A DNA stretch of 64,000 nucleotides from Lumbricus terrestris (taxonomy: Eukaryota; Annelida; Clitellata; Crassiclitellata; Lumbricidae): NCBI GenBank assembly GCA_949752735.1, contig OX457052.1, forward strand, positions 15,974,564 to 16,038,563, given 5' to 3'. Below, one piece after another: positions 10,850-21,930 of the stretch. Below the pieces are notes generated by a model that was not told the origin of the DNA, did not search any database, and saw nothing but the letters and a program-made list of their open reading frames with translations. Both the position numbers and the translations under genes were made by a program. Position 1 is the first letter of the stretch. Each line of letters opens with the position of its first letter.

Positions 10850-12545
10850 AATATGAAAGAAACTACACTACTTAATTAAAACCCTACCTATCCTGCATTG
10901 GCATTAATTAATTAGATTTTTATTCGCCCAGACAACCTACTGTTTTACTTCTGCAGACTTGCATTAGCACTCGACCTTGGCATCGTGCAGTGATGAAATC
11001 TCATCATTCTCTTGTCAAGACGTGTATGAAGTCGCTTGTCCTAATGTCAAACTCCATCATAGTCTCGTTGACGGGTAGCTCAGTCTCTAAAGACTTCACC
11101 GTGCAACGGACAATATCATCCCAACAAGAGTCCATGCATTATCATCGACTCGAAACTACAATTAGGACTGGACCACAAAAATCAATCTCATGGACGGCCA
11201 ATAGTCGTAATTATATTTACTGACTGCATGCTTTTATTACATGTACAGTACTTAGTCACATTACCGATCATCGCACAATGAGACCATGGATCGCTCTGCG
11301 ATGCGATCCACTGTTGAATTCCGAAATTTATTTCAGATGGGGCTGTCCTACTCCATTAACCAACAACGTTCATCTGGTCTTCTTAAGGCAATGATTTCGA
11401 CAAAGTTTTATAGAAGTTATCGGACACATAGAGGTCGCATTGCATTTATCGTTATATTATTAAATAATTTTAAGCAGATCCTGGCTCCCTGTTTTTCGTT
11501 AATACAACGTCAACATGCATACAATACAGTGTACAATTTACATACCGGCATTACAGTCACCATACAATTACTATCTATGTTCTAATTTTTAAATTGCAAT
11601 CCATTTTCTAATTTTTAGTTGCTATTTATTTTCAAATTTTTAATCGCTACCCATTTTTCTATTTTCCCATTTTCCCATTTCACCCCTCCAATTTCACCTC
11701 CCCCCCATTTCACCCCCCATTTCACCCCTCCAATTTCACCCCTCCAATTTCACCCCTCCAATTTTAAATACTTTTATTTATGCGTGAGACTTGCTAACAA
11801 CCAACACGCAAAGTTCTAGTATTATTTAAATAAAGCATAATTAATGTATACAAGCACAGAGAATGAATACAGACAAAACATACAGGGGAAACAGGGAGAC
11901 ATTCACTGCATAATGAATTTCGAATAGAATATTATTATTATGCCCCCTCTAAGCAATGTGCCTTATAACTGGCCGACAAATAATATAAAAGTTTGGAAAA
12001 TCATTGCCTATGTACCACCAGATGAACGTTGGTGGTTAGTGGAGTAGGTCATTTCCAACTGAAATACTTTCGGAATTAAACTATCGATAGCATCGGAGAG
12101 AAATCTATGGTCTAATTGTGAGATGTGCAGTAATATGTCCAAGCACTGTACATACAATTTATGCAATGCAGTCAGAGTTAAATTACGACTATGGACCGTT
12201 CATGAAACCGAGTCGTAGTGCAGTCGTAGTTGTACTTTTTGAGTCGATGATAATCTATAGGAACTGTTGGTGGGACGATAATATTGTCCATTGCACGGTC
12301 AACTCCTTAGAGACTAAGCTATCAGTGATGAGATTATGACAAGAGTTTATTAGGACATGTGACTTCGTGTCTAGACAAGAAAATGACAATATTTCATCTC
12401 TACACAGTGCCAAGGTCGAATGAGCACACAAGCCTATAGAACTACAAAGGTCGGCTGTCTGGACAAATTAAAATAGAATTAGCTTTAACGCGAATGCCAA
12501 TAATAATTAATTAGCTAACAGGCAGAAACCATATTATTATGAACA
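10850..12545. repeat. Large imperfect inverted repeat (foldback), arms ~0.7 kb
   Basis: The left arm (about 10,850-11,560) reappears as reverse complement at about 11,825-12,545. Matched landmarks include CGACCTTGGCA near 10,972 and 12,412; CTTAGTCTCTAA-type sequence near 11,080 and 12,312; TTATCATCGACTC near 11,140 and 12,240; CAACGTTCATCTGGT near 11,363 and 12,030; and CTCCCTGTTT near 11,483 and 11,893. By eye the arms are about three-quarters identical, with indels. The ~260-bp loop holds ATTTCACCCCTCCA repeats. No transposase ORF. A foldback transposable element is the likeliest origin. Confidence 0.8.
11660..11770. repeat. CACCCCTCCAATTT tandem repeats
   Basis: Short pyrimidine-rich tandem copies of TTTCACCCCTCCAA in the loop of the inverted repeat. 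Confidence 0.85.
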
Positions 12546-13680
12546 ATACGGCATATAGGCTACCATGGCCTGAATACATTATTTCAATATCATACGCAAT
12601 AATGATAGGTGCTATTTTTACTTATGGCTTAACTTAAAATATTACGAATTACGAATTCACCGTTTCGGCAGAAGTAGTAGGTAGAATTTCGCCGTCTGGT
12701 TGCACCGTCAGCGACATTTTTCAGACAAACCCAAGACTTCTTCGGCGAATTGCGACTCACTAAAATTAAGCACGTGTTATTCGTCGCTCCTTTATTTTTG
12801 CGCTACTCCCACTCAAAACAAAACAAACGCAGCTGATTGGCCAGTTAGGTCTGTCATGTGCCAACTCTATCTTCAAAATTTTATAGCGCAGCTACTTGCA
12901 CGGCTGCAAACGATTACTACACATGACGGTTATAATAGAATAACACTCGTTAAACTGAGTGTCAACCACGCGACCGACACGCAGGTCGGCTTTACAGCAG
13001 TGGGTTCGGTAACTTAACACTAATGGCCTAAGTAGGCTACTGGCCTAATGGCCAAAATGGCCTAATCACTCTTGTTCGGCCAAGCCAGAAGTAGGAGGGG
13101 CTATCTTTATTTTTAGCAGAACCCGAGTCAAGCAACACAACAGCAAAGCGTCAATGGCAGCTAACAGAAACTTTAATAAATTAATGTTCTTGGGCCGTAT
13201 TTCGTATAACCTGTAGGCCTACTTATAGTCATTCTGCGGTGTGTCAGATTGAATCATTAAAAGAAAATATTATATTATATTATTATTATTATACACGGAC
13301 CTATAATAAAATATCATAGGTGTCATATTGACCCAAGTGTTAAATGCAGTTGCGCTCTGGGCGATATGTATACGCACGCAAGTCGACCCGGACTCTCACG
13401 GACAACCCTTCTAACTCAAAGCAGCGCTCGTGAATAAGCTGGTACCCCGCGCACGACTTTCGAGTGGCACTTTAGAAATTCCGAGTTCACGATTACGATT
13501 ACGATTGCACTAATTCTGGCACTTTCGCCAGGGACCGCCACATGACGGTCAGCATACTAAAATAGAATAACAACTATTCGTTCAGAGACACTGAGTAATA
13601 ATCAAACATTGTGAATTATAGTCCTAGCATGAATAAATATGTGTGTATGTGTAAATTGGTGTGTATATGTATGTATGCAT
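12546..13680. other. Intergenic sequence, no gene seen
   Basis: Contains GACGGTTATAATAGAATAACA (about 12,925) and a diverged second copy (GACGGTCAGCATACTAAAAT, about 13,543), suggesting a dispersed or duplicated module. A short TAT/ATT microsatellite lies at 13,268-13,292. No ORF has recognisable similarity. Confidence 0.5.
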
Positions 13681-13689
13681 ATATATATA

Positions 13690-13905
13690 TGTGTGTGTAT
13701 GTGTGTGTGCGTGCTTGTTTGTTTGCTTGCTTACTTACTTGCTTTATTGCTTACTCACTTACTTATTACTTACCTACTTACTTGCCTTCTTACTTGCTGA
13801 CTGACTTGATTGCTTACTTATTTACTTTCTTACTTGCCTACTTATTTACTTACTTACTTGCTTGCTTGTTTACTTACTTACTTTCTTACTTACGCACGGT
13901 GACTC
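13690..13905. repeat. (TTAC/TTGC)n microsatellite
   Basis: Imperfect tetranucleotide run of CTTACTTGCTTACTTACTTG, preceded by GT/TA dinucleotides. The Leu/Thr/Tyr-rich ORF across it is an artefact. Confidence 0.92.
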
Positions 13906-13964
13906 ATCTGGCATCAGGGAAGGTCCAGGCATAGGTGCAATCACGTCCTAAAAGTTGGAGGGAC

Positions 13965-15412
13965 TGTTACGCCCGCCCTAACCGCTAGGGGACCGGAAGC
14001 GCTTGCAAGGGATGCCCCACTTACTCGCTTACTTTCGCCCCCCTCCCCCAGTGTGGCGGCGTACTGCCGGGGCGACAGGGAACCACCTACGGGAACCTCA
14101 AGTGTGAACGACAGGGAGGAACGTCCAGATTCTCCTCTTTCATGGGTACCAGGGCCTACAGGACATGTCTCCGCGGCGGTTTGTCGACGCGCGACAGCAC
14201 CCTCTTTCCGGTGCTCGTCTGAGTTCGTTATCCCCGCGGCAGCTTTGGGCGAAAGGGACTCGAACTCCTGAAGAGGTGGCGGAGAGTATTTGGCTGGATA
14301 TATCTGGCGCTCTATCAATCTCTCATCACTACTGACTGTCCGCCCTCCCTCCGAATCATCCGATTCCTCTAGGGCGTCGCCCCTCAAAGAGCTGGCACGA
14401 GACATGGGATTATTCGGTTTTACAACTAATTGCAAGTCAGTCAGTGAATCACCTTCAATTCTAGTTCAATATGCAACACTTTATTTATTCTTGCAACACT
14501 ACTTAATTAATATACAATTGGCAGCAACCTGTGCAAATACAATTCTGCCTATAATACTTATCAGTTCAACACAAAGTATTCCTAACACTACACAGCATTT
14601 ATGGCTGGTTATTACACCCTTTGCATTACTTGATACCTATCCTTTATGCTCCTGCATATAACTAGACTATCAGTTCAGTTCTTATTTCCTTAACTACTGC
14701 AGAAGGTCAAATCACGCTATTAATCAGTTTCACGAAAGCAACGAATTAACATCAACACTTTGCACTAATTTACCACGACCACAGCAACAGTTATATCGCA
14801 AGGCTACTTCTAGCAACTCTTTCAATATATTCACGCCTCTTAACACAAGCGCTAATTTATCCTTCGCTCTACCTGTAATGCGCTATATAATTTATATCAA
14901 CGCGTTCCGGCCATTTTAAACATTCATTCATTTACAGATTCAGCACGCTACACTTTAATTTATTTCTACTTCCCTGATTCCTAAGCGGTTTTGCTTATTT
15001 CGACGTTCTCCTTCCACCGGAGGCGACCAGCGGTCGTTTACTTTATTATCTATTAATTTAGTTGACTTCCTTATTAATTTAGATGCCCGAAAACTTAGTT
15101 TTAAACGAATTTCTATTCAAAAAGATGGCCTAGTCTTTCTCGTCGGTTCCACCTCTTTTCGTCTCTTCGTCCTACTGACCTAGATTGGTCCAGCAGCCAA
15201 TCGGAAGCGACCTTTTACCGCTGTTTTTAGGTCACGCGTCGCTCTTGGCCAATCAGCGGCGCCCACACCTTCGCCACGTCATCTAAAAGGTCACACGTCA
15301 TGCTGGCGTAATGTCTGCAGCCTCGCTCTGGTGCAGCATAGAGTTAATTAACCGTTATGGCCAACATGGATAAAAATAAGTATAATTTTGTAGCTTTTCC
15401 CAAAACGCTACA
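13965..15412 (-). mobile_element. 3' LTR (element orientation)
   Basis: 1448 bp. On the minus strand it runs TGTAGCGTTTTGGG... to ...GCGGGCGTAACA. A TATAAA box (minus) lies at 14891-14896 and overlapping AATAAA signals (minus) at 14480-14489, which places R at roughly 14,460-14,865. The copy of the gag start codon at 14433-14435 is just downstream of the predicted polyadenylation point; from it an ORF runs out of the LTR to 13941. Confidence 0.92.
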
Positions 15413-15425
15413 CTCTCCCCTCCTT
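15413..15425 (-). other. Polypurine tract
   Basis: Minus strand AAGGAGGGGAGAG directly abuts the TGTAGC start of the 3' LTR, the position required for plus-strand DNA priming. Confidence 0.85.
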
Positions 15426-18054
15426 AACCCGAATTTTCCATATTACTGGAAAATTCAGCAGTGGTCGCGTACTGAATCCGTTGTGCAGGAGTTGCTAAGG
15501 CAGGGTCATCACTACTATACTAAAAGACATTGCCGCTTGAGAACAGTCTGAACAGTAAGCAGGCAATTCTACATCAACAACTGTATGAAATCTCATCTTA
15601 ACTCTAAGAACCAACAGGGTTCCTAATTCACAACAGGAGAATCAACTAATTAGCCTCCTAGCAACGCTTGTTGTAAAAGTTCAGGCGTACAAAGTACAGC
15701 ATCTTAGCACGGCTTTACTCATAACAACTTAACCCTAACAACACAGCCGCTTAAATTCTCAAGGTGACTGCAGGGCAATGTTTACGCTCATGTAACATCC
15801 TTACTTTGCAATCTCCCTGAAACCATACGTTCGGAATCACCAGCAAAAAGAGGGAGGGACGTCTACTTAACTTGAAGGTCTCCAACTCACTCTCGCTCCC
15901 TACTCCACGCAGACCACAATTCAGCAAAGGCACAAGGTCAGGGTATCAGGCGATTCAGAGAAAGCATACCACTAGGCCAGCCTTTACCTCACTAGGGTTA
16001 CTAACTACGTCCATTGGTTACCCAATCCTCGTCGGAATACAGGCCATTGGTGTTTAATCACCAGTCTCTGCTTCCACGAACCCCGGGACTACTAACTACC
16101 AGACACAAAGTCTCTGAACTAAAGCAGGGTTGGAAATCCCAATAGAAATATTATCCATACTCTTACACATTATCAGGTGCTATCGGGTTATCCTCCCACC
16201 CAGGTTTCAGGTAATGCACATCAACAGTTACAGTAAACAATGTACTACAATCCATTTCAGCAACAGCTCGAAGCCACAAACCAAGAGAATGTCCTCTAAC
16301 ACATACAATCATGCTTCGGCTCCCAATCCTACAGATAGTCTTAGCGCAGTTAACATGTTATTAGCTACAACATTAACGACAACTTAGACTAACACGAAAT
16401 ATAAGCAATTTGACTTAAAGCAGTTTTCATCCAAAAAGCAACTAAACCTAAGATGAATCATTTCTCTGTCATTATGTATTCAGCCCAAAGTTAACTCTCA
16501 GCAGGCACAAATCATCACATCAGTAGCTGACACATTATTACAGGCATAACACGTTACAACAAGGCTTGAACCAGCTGCATAAGGCATTACCGCTTAGTGA
16601 AGCGTACCTATGCCTACTAGGACGGATTGACTCCATGACCTACGCTGTTACCTCTACGTCACCTTTCCACACAGGAAGTTTACACAGGACCAAGTACACA
16701 CATTTCCACCAACGGAAAGAATATCTCACCATCATTTCCACACAGGAAAATTCTCAAGCAACCAATAACGACGATTGGACGGATTACCGCTTATTACATT
16801 CATTCCCACACAGGAATTCTCAAGCAACCAATAACGACGATTGGACGGATTACCGCTTATTACATCTCATTCATTTCCACACAGGAAGAAGTTTACATCC
16901 ATTTCCACCAACGGAAAGAGTACATCTCATTCATTCCCACACAGGAAAATTCTCAAGCAACCAATAACGACGATTGGACGGATTACCGCTTATTACATCT
17001 CATTCATTCCACACAGGAAAATTCTCAAGCAACCAATAACTGCGACTGGACGGATTACAGCTCATCTAACTAACAGACCACCAGTCTCCTCTTCTATGTA
17101 ACCCTTAATGCCTGCAACAATTTCAGTCTACCTACAAGTTTACCACCGATCTGTTTACTTAACTTCTTCAGGGCAATACACACCTTAGATTCCTAGTCAA
17201 TTATTACTACTGTTTCCCAGTTACTGCTTAATCAGGAGCTCAATCCTTACAACCAACTTTTATATAAGAATTTAGACTATTATTCAACATGACAAATAGC
17301 TAAGTATCAGCAGCAATCTTGCATATATGCAGTGATCTTTAAGAATTTTATTATCCTATGTCAAACCATTTCCACAGCCGTACTCTCCTAGTAAGATAAA
17401 AATCATAGACATTGGCACTAATCATTATTACAGGCAAGACACATTACATGAAGGCTGAAGCTACCTACACCAGGCCTTACCGCTTAGAGAAGCGTACCTA
17501 TGCACCATGACCTCTACACCTCCATTTCCACACAGGAAAGAGTACACTTGAGCAACCAATAGCGACGATTGGACGGATTACCGCTCTTACCAAATAACAG
17601 GTCCTTAGTCTCACCTTCGCATGCAATTCTTAATGCCTGCAACAACATCAGTCTGCCTACTAGTCTACAACTTACTCACTCACCGACTACTCAGGCCAAT
17701 GCATACATCAGGATAATTCACCAAATTCTAGCAGACTGCTTTTCAATCAATGCACCAATGCAATTTGCTCCTACTCTAGCACATTTTAAATTCAAAATTT
17801 AATCTGCAATCAAGGTTATGCACATCAAATCTTAAAACAACATGCAATCACAACATTTTGCCTTTCTTCTGTGGCAATAAAAACAACAATGCAATAAAAC
17901 ACAAGTAAACAATTCTAATCTACCCCCAATGATCTAACCTAGATCAAAGTTATAAAATAAACATTTTATTCATCGAAAGGAACTAAAACCTAGGCTTCTC
18001 GCCACAATCTCTACTCGTCGCCATTACGCGACGTTACCATCACATTACACTACA
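15426..18054 (-). other. Noncoding 3' internal region with tandem repeats
   Basis: No ORF longer than ~135 codons and no pol motifs on either strand. About six copies of a CCACACAGGAAAATTCTCAA / GACGATTGGACGGATTACCG unit (60-100 bp spacing) lie at 16.66-17.06 kb, and one more at 17.52-17.58 kb. A larger direct duplication (TTACCGCTTAG(T/A)GAAGCGTA near 16,586 and 17,478, with CATTATTACAGGCA before each) spans ~0.9 kb. This looks like cis-acting or filler sequence of a non-autonomous element. Confidence 0.75.
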
Positions 18055-20949
18055 TTACTCTTTACATCCCCAAGGCTGCACGAAGCTTTCTTGGTGATCT
18101 CGCCAGCGATGGTGAGGAATGGTGCCTCTCAACAGAAAGTGACGATTCTGCGGAACTCTGGTGCGTTTCCTCTCTCTGTCTCGATAGGCGGCGAGACCAG
18201 AGGAAGGATGCATGTTAGCACCACGAAGCCCGACGAAAGTCGGTAGAGGCCACATTCCACCGCAGGTAGGGCTGGCGAAGTGGGAGGGCAGATGCACACC
18301 CCGACGAGGCGGGACTCGGGCCACCACCTTGGGCTGGTAGGTCTTCCCCCCAGGACTGGCTGGAACAGGAACTCCTTCTGGTGGTAGCGCTTCCACTTCG
18401 ACCGATGCTCGTGGGATAACACAGGATTTTCCAGCGACTTTTGGATTCGAACGCCTCACTGAAGGCTTTTCTTTTACTTTGCAGTTCGAAGACACCGGGA
18501 CAGCGGTTGAGACGATGACTCGACGACACTGCGCAGGGCGGCTCTTCTGCTGAACCTGGCGTGCTTCATTGTGTTCCAGTCCTTCTCCCTCCTCCTCCGG
18601 CGTCGAGTCGTGGTTACGAGTGGGACAAACTCGAGCAAAGTGACCGGGTTGTTGACACTCGAAGCAGCGACGGTCACCCGCGGGGACCCTGGATGACCGG
18701 TTAACTGTTCTCTGACTTCCGAAGGTAGGTTCCGCCCTGGGTGGAACTTGACTTCGGGGCCGCCAGGGGCGAAATTGTCCATCGCCGGAGGGGCTGCTGC
18801 ATATGGCGTTTATTCTTGCTTCCATCTGCTCCAGCCTATTCAACACGATTTCTTGGAATTGTCTCTGACTGTCAGCATGGGCAGAGTCTACTTCCGTTAC
18901 AGTTTTTACCCGACTGGGTCGATGTTCATCGCGGCCAAGGTTACCATCATCTGCTTGACGGTAACCCTCTAAACGCATGGCAGTCTTATAAGCATGGTCC
19001 AAGGTGGTAGGTTCTCTCTCACGAACCTTCATGGCTAAGTCTCTGTCTCGCAGGGCGTCGAGAAAGGCACGAATCGCTATGACTTCACTGTGCACCGAGG
19101 TGGGACCAGGGAACGCCAGGATCATGATTCGTCGAATGTCTCGTACTACAGAGCTGAGGTCTTCACCCATCTTTTGACGTCGTGTGCTCAATTGGGTCTG
19201 GTAGAGGACGGCTTGATCGGAGCTTCCATACCGCAGGCGTAGACGATCAACCAGGTCAGACCAGGATGCTATGGTCTCGGAGTCGAACTCGTAGAGCAGC
19301 TGATCAGCTGGCTCTGTCAAGGCACAGGTCAGCTGGGCGAATTTCTCCCCATCTGTCCAACCATTACTGTTCGCACAGATCTCGAATTTCTTTAGGAAAG
19401 CTTCGACCGATGTCTTTCCATTGTACCTGTCCAATTTCATATACTGTCTGGATTTCGAATCAACAGTTCTGCTCACGCGTGATTGGGACTGCACAGTGAC
19501 CGACGAGGATGGAGTCGTACTCGGCTGAAAACGACCTTGGATCGCTGGTTGAAGTTCAGCTGTAGGCGGTTCAGCATACTGTTCGAACTGGAACTGACTG
19601 TTTTCGCTCCCGGATGTAGACACAACATGGAACTTCGCTTCCAGGTTGTTCTGGGCTGCTCGTGTGGTTACCCAGAATCGTTCATCGTAGGCGGAAGCTG
19701 GCCGACACAGAGCGGTTGTTGGTTGACAACCTGACAGGTAAGCGGGAGGGCCAAGGTTCGAGGGCAGGTAGGCGGAACTTTGTGTAACCTGTGGTTTCAA
19801 CGACGAGGACAAGGTCGACATGATTGACTGAGTCGACGACACGACGGATACGGACAGTTTGCACACCGAGGCTGTGACCGGGGTGACGGTTCTCACCCAA
19901 GGATTCGACTTGACGACACCACCGATTGTGTTCGGGGTCGGAGCAGGAGGGGCTCGGACGGCGAAAGGGTGCGACGAGGGAGGCGGTGGTGGGAAGGTGG
20001 TAGCCCGAGGGTGGACTAGGGTTGGGTGCCCGGGATGTGCATCCGAAGTCGGGAGTCCCAGTTCCCTCGGCAGCGCCGAATCCCCATCCTCCATATCTGA
20101 AACTATACACTCAGAGTTAGCAAGGATCCCAACACAACCTTTATCCAAATTCAACATATTAGGATGCAACAGAACGTTATGAAAGGGTCGCAGATCAGTT
20201 ACCTCCGAACCTTCACTTTCATAATTATCTCCTCCAAGCTTTCTGTTAATCAACCTCGCTGGTTTATCTCCCATGTAACATTCAAAATCAAAACCCGTAT
20301 CAATTGCTGCGGTAACAGGGTAGTCCGAAGGACGCTTGGGTCTAGCGCCATAATAAGCCATTTCTTCGCCTTCCCACTTCTCTCTCTCTCCAGGAAATTC
20401 TGTCCTTCCAAATTTTCTTGGTTCCACCTGTTCCACTTGTTCCCCTTGTTCCACCTCGACCCCACTTCTGGTACCATTTGTTACGCCCGCCCTAACCGCT
20501 AGGGGACCGGAAGCGCTTGCAAGGGATGCCCCACTTACTCGCTTACTTTCGCCCCCCTCCCCCAGTGTGGCGGCGTACTGCCGGGGCGACAGGGAACCAC
20601 CTACGGGAACCTCAAGTGTGAACGACAGGGAGGAACGTCCAGATTCTCCTCTTTCATGGGTACCAGGGCCTACAGGACATGTCTCCGCGGCGGTTTGTCG
20701 ACGCGCGACAGCACCCTCTTTCCGGTGCTCGTCTGAGTTCGTTATCCCCGCGGCAGCTTTGGGCGAAAGGGACTCGAACTCCTGAAGAGGTGGCGGAGAG
20801 TATTTGGCTGGATATATCTGGCGCTCTATCAATCTCTCATCACTACTGACTGTCCGCCCTCCCTCCGAATCATCCGATTCCTCTAGGGCGTCGCCCCTCA
20901 AAGAGCTGGCACGAGACATGGGATTATTCGGTTTTACAACTAATTGCAA
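18055..20949 (-). CDS. Gag polyprotein of the LTR retrotransposon (964 aa)
   Basis: A single ORF of 964 codons. Residues 1-157 are encoded in the U5 part of the 5' LTR; the frame then runs through the primer site without a stop. Residues ~200-490 are low-complexity (Pro/Ser/Thr-rich). A retrotransposon Gag domain spans about 504-663, starting KLDRYNGKTSVEAFLKKFEI and ending near LDHAYKTAMRLEGYRQ. One CCHC zinc knuckle lies at ~761-774 (CFECQQPGHFARVC). A basic Pro-rich tail follows to the stop. There is no DTG/DSG protease motif and no overlapping pol frame downstream. The protein should form particles and bind its RNA; reverse transcriptase and integrase must come from elsewhere. Compared with the partial Gag at the left edge, the core domain matches block by block and the N-terminus differs. 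The ATG at 20949 is supported by lying after the predicted R region; another in-frame ATG is 10 codons later. Confidence 0.9.
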   Translation of the reverse strand: MQLVVKPNNPMSRASSLRGDALEESDDSEGGRTVSSDERLIERQIYPAKYSPPPLQEFESLSPKAAAGITNSDEHRKEGAVARRQTAAETCPVGPGTHERGESGRSSLSFTLEVPVGGSLSPRQYAATLGEGGESKRVSGASLASASGPLAVRAGVTNGTRSGVEVEQGEQVEQVEPRKFGRTEFPGEREKWEGEEMAYYGARPKRPSDYPVTAAIDTGFDFECYMGDKPARLINRKLGGDNYESEGSEVTDLRPFHNVLLHPNMLNLDKGCVGILANSECIVSDMEDGDSALPRELGLPTSDAHPGHPTLVHPRATTFPPPPPSSHPFAVRAPPAPTPNTIGGVVKSNPWVRTVTPVTASVCKLSVSVVSSTQSIMSTLSSSLKPQVTQSSAYLPSNLGPPAYLSGCQPTTALCRPASAYDERFWVTTRAAQNNLEAKFHVVSTSGSENSQFQFEQYAEPPTAELQPAIQGRFQPSTTPSSSVTVQSQSRVSRTVDSKSRQYMKLDRYNGKTSVEAFLKKFEICANSNGWTDGEKFAQLTCALTEPADQLLYEFDSETIASWSDLVDRLRLRYGSSDQAVLYQTQLSTRRQKMGEDLSSVVRDIRRIMILAFPGPTSVHSEVIAIRAFLDALRDRDLAMKVREREPTTLDHAYKTAMRLEGYRQADDGNLGRDEHRPSRVKTVTEVDSAHADSQRQFQEIVLNRLEQMEARINAICSSPSGDGQFRPWRPRSQVPPRAEPTFGSQRTVNRSSRVPAGDRRCFECQQPGHFARVCPTRNHDSTPEEEGEGLEHNEARQVQQKSRPAQCRRVIVSTAVPVSSNCKVKEKPSVRRSNPKVAGKSCVIPRASVEVEALPPEGVPVPASPGGKTYQPKVVARVPPRRGVHLPSHFASPTCGGMWPLPTFVGLRGANMHPSSGLAAYRDRERKRTRVPQNRHFLLRGTIPHHRWRDHQESFVQPWGCKE
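20458..20476 (-). other. Primer-binding site (tRNA-Leu type)
   Basis: Minus strand TGGTACCAGAAGTGGGGTC, two bases (TT) from the LTR edge at 20479. It is identical to the site at 864-882. The complement ends ...CTTCTGGTACCA, matching a leucine tRNA acceptor end. It lies within the gag reading frame. Confidence 0.8.
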
Positions 20950-21926
20950 GTCAGTCAGTGAATCACCTTCAATTCTAGTTCAATATGCAACACTTTATTT
21001 ATTCTTGCAACACTACTTAATTAATATACAATTGGCAGCAACCTGTGCAAATACAATTCTGCCTATAATACTTATCAGTTCAACACAAAGTATTCCTAAC
21101 ACTACACAGCATTTATGGCTGGTTATTACACCCTTTGCATTACTTGATACCTATCCTTTATGCTCCTGCATATAACTAGACTATCAGTTCAGTTCTTATT
21201 TCCTTAACTACTGCAGAAGGTCAAATCACGCTATTAATCAGTTTCACGAAAGCAACGAATTAACATCAACACTTTGCACTAATTTACCACGACCACAGCA
21301 ACAGTTATATCGCAAGGCTACTTCTAGCAACTCTTTCAATATATTCACGCCTCTTAACACAAGCGCTAATTTATCCTTCGCTCTACCTGTAATGCGCTAT
21401 ATAATTTATATCAACGCGTTCCGGCCATTTTAAACATTCATTCATTTACAGATTCAGCACGCTACACTTTAATTTATTTCTACTTCCCTGATTCCTAAGC
21501 GGTTTTGCTTATTTCGACGTTCTCCTTCCACCGGAGGCGACCAGCGGTCGTTTACTTTATTATCTATTAATTTAGTTGACTTCCTTATTAATTTAGATGC
21601 CCGAAAACTTAGTTTTAAACGAATTTCTATTCAAAAAGATGGCCTAGTCTTTCTCGTCGGTTCCACCTCTTTTCGTCTCTTCGTCCTACTGACCTAGATT
21701 GGTCCAGCAGCCAATCGGAAGCGACCTTTTACCGCTGTTTTTAGGTCACGCGTCGCTCTTGGCCAATCAGCGGCGCCCACACCTTCGCCACGTCATCTAA
21801 AAGGTCACACGTCATGCTGGCGTAATGTCTGCAGCCTCGCTCTGGTGCAGCATAGAGTTAATTAACCGTTATGGCCAACATGGATAAAAATAAGTATAAT
21901 TTTGTAGCTTTTCCCAAAACGCTACA
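20479..21926 (-). mobile_element. 5' LTR (element orientation)
   Basis: 1448 bp, collinear with the 3' LTR. A minus-strand TATAAA lies at 21405-21410 and AATAAA signals at 20994-21003. The gag start codon at 20947-20949 is about 45 bp past the polyadenylation hexamers. The outer flank GGAC (21927-21930) is the target duplication. Confidence 0.92.
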
Positions 21927-21930
21927 GGAC

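Larger units (their letters stand above)
13965..21926 (-). mobile_element. Complete non-autonomous LTR retrotransposon encoding only Gag
   Basis: The two direct repeats 13965-15412 and 20479-21926 are each 1448 bp with a constant 6514-bp offset throughout, so there are no indels between them. On the plus strand both begin TGTTACGCCC and end AACGCTACA. The flanks are GGAC at 13961-13964 and GGAC at 21927-21930, a 4-bp target duplication. A primer site lies inside the right LTR and a polypurine tract inside the left LTR, so the element runs right to left. The internal region is 5066 bp. Its first half finishes gag; the last ~2.6 kb has no protease, RT, RNase H or integrase and no long ORF. Intact gag and matching LTRs argue for a recent insertion by a gag-only (TR-GAG-like) family that borrows Pol, rather than a decayed full element. 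Confidence 0.92.

Noticed and set aside
13611..13934. Membrane-protein-like Leu/Thr/Tyr-rich ORF
   Set aside because: Translation of a TTAC/TTGC microsatellite.
13941..14435. Separate 164-codon gene on the minus strand
   Set aside because: It is the 3' LTR copy of the first 157 codons of the element's Gag, running out into flanking DNA.
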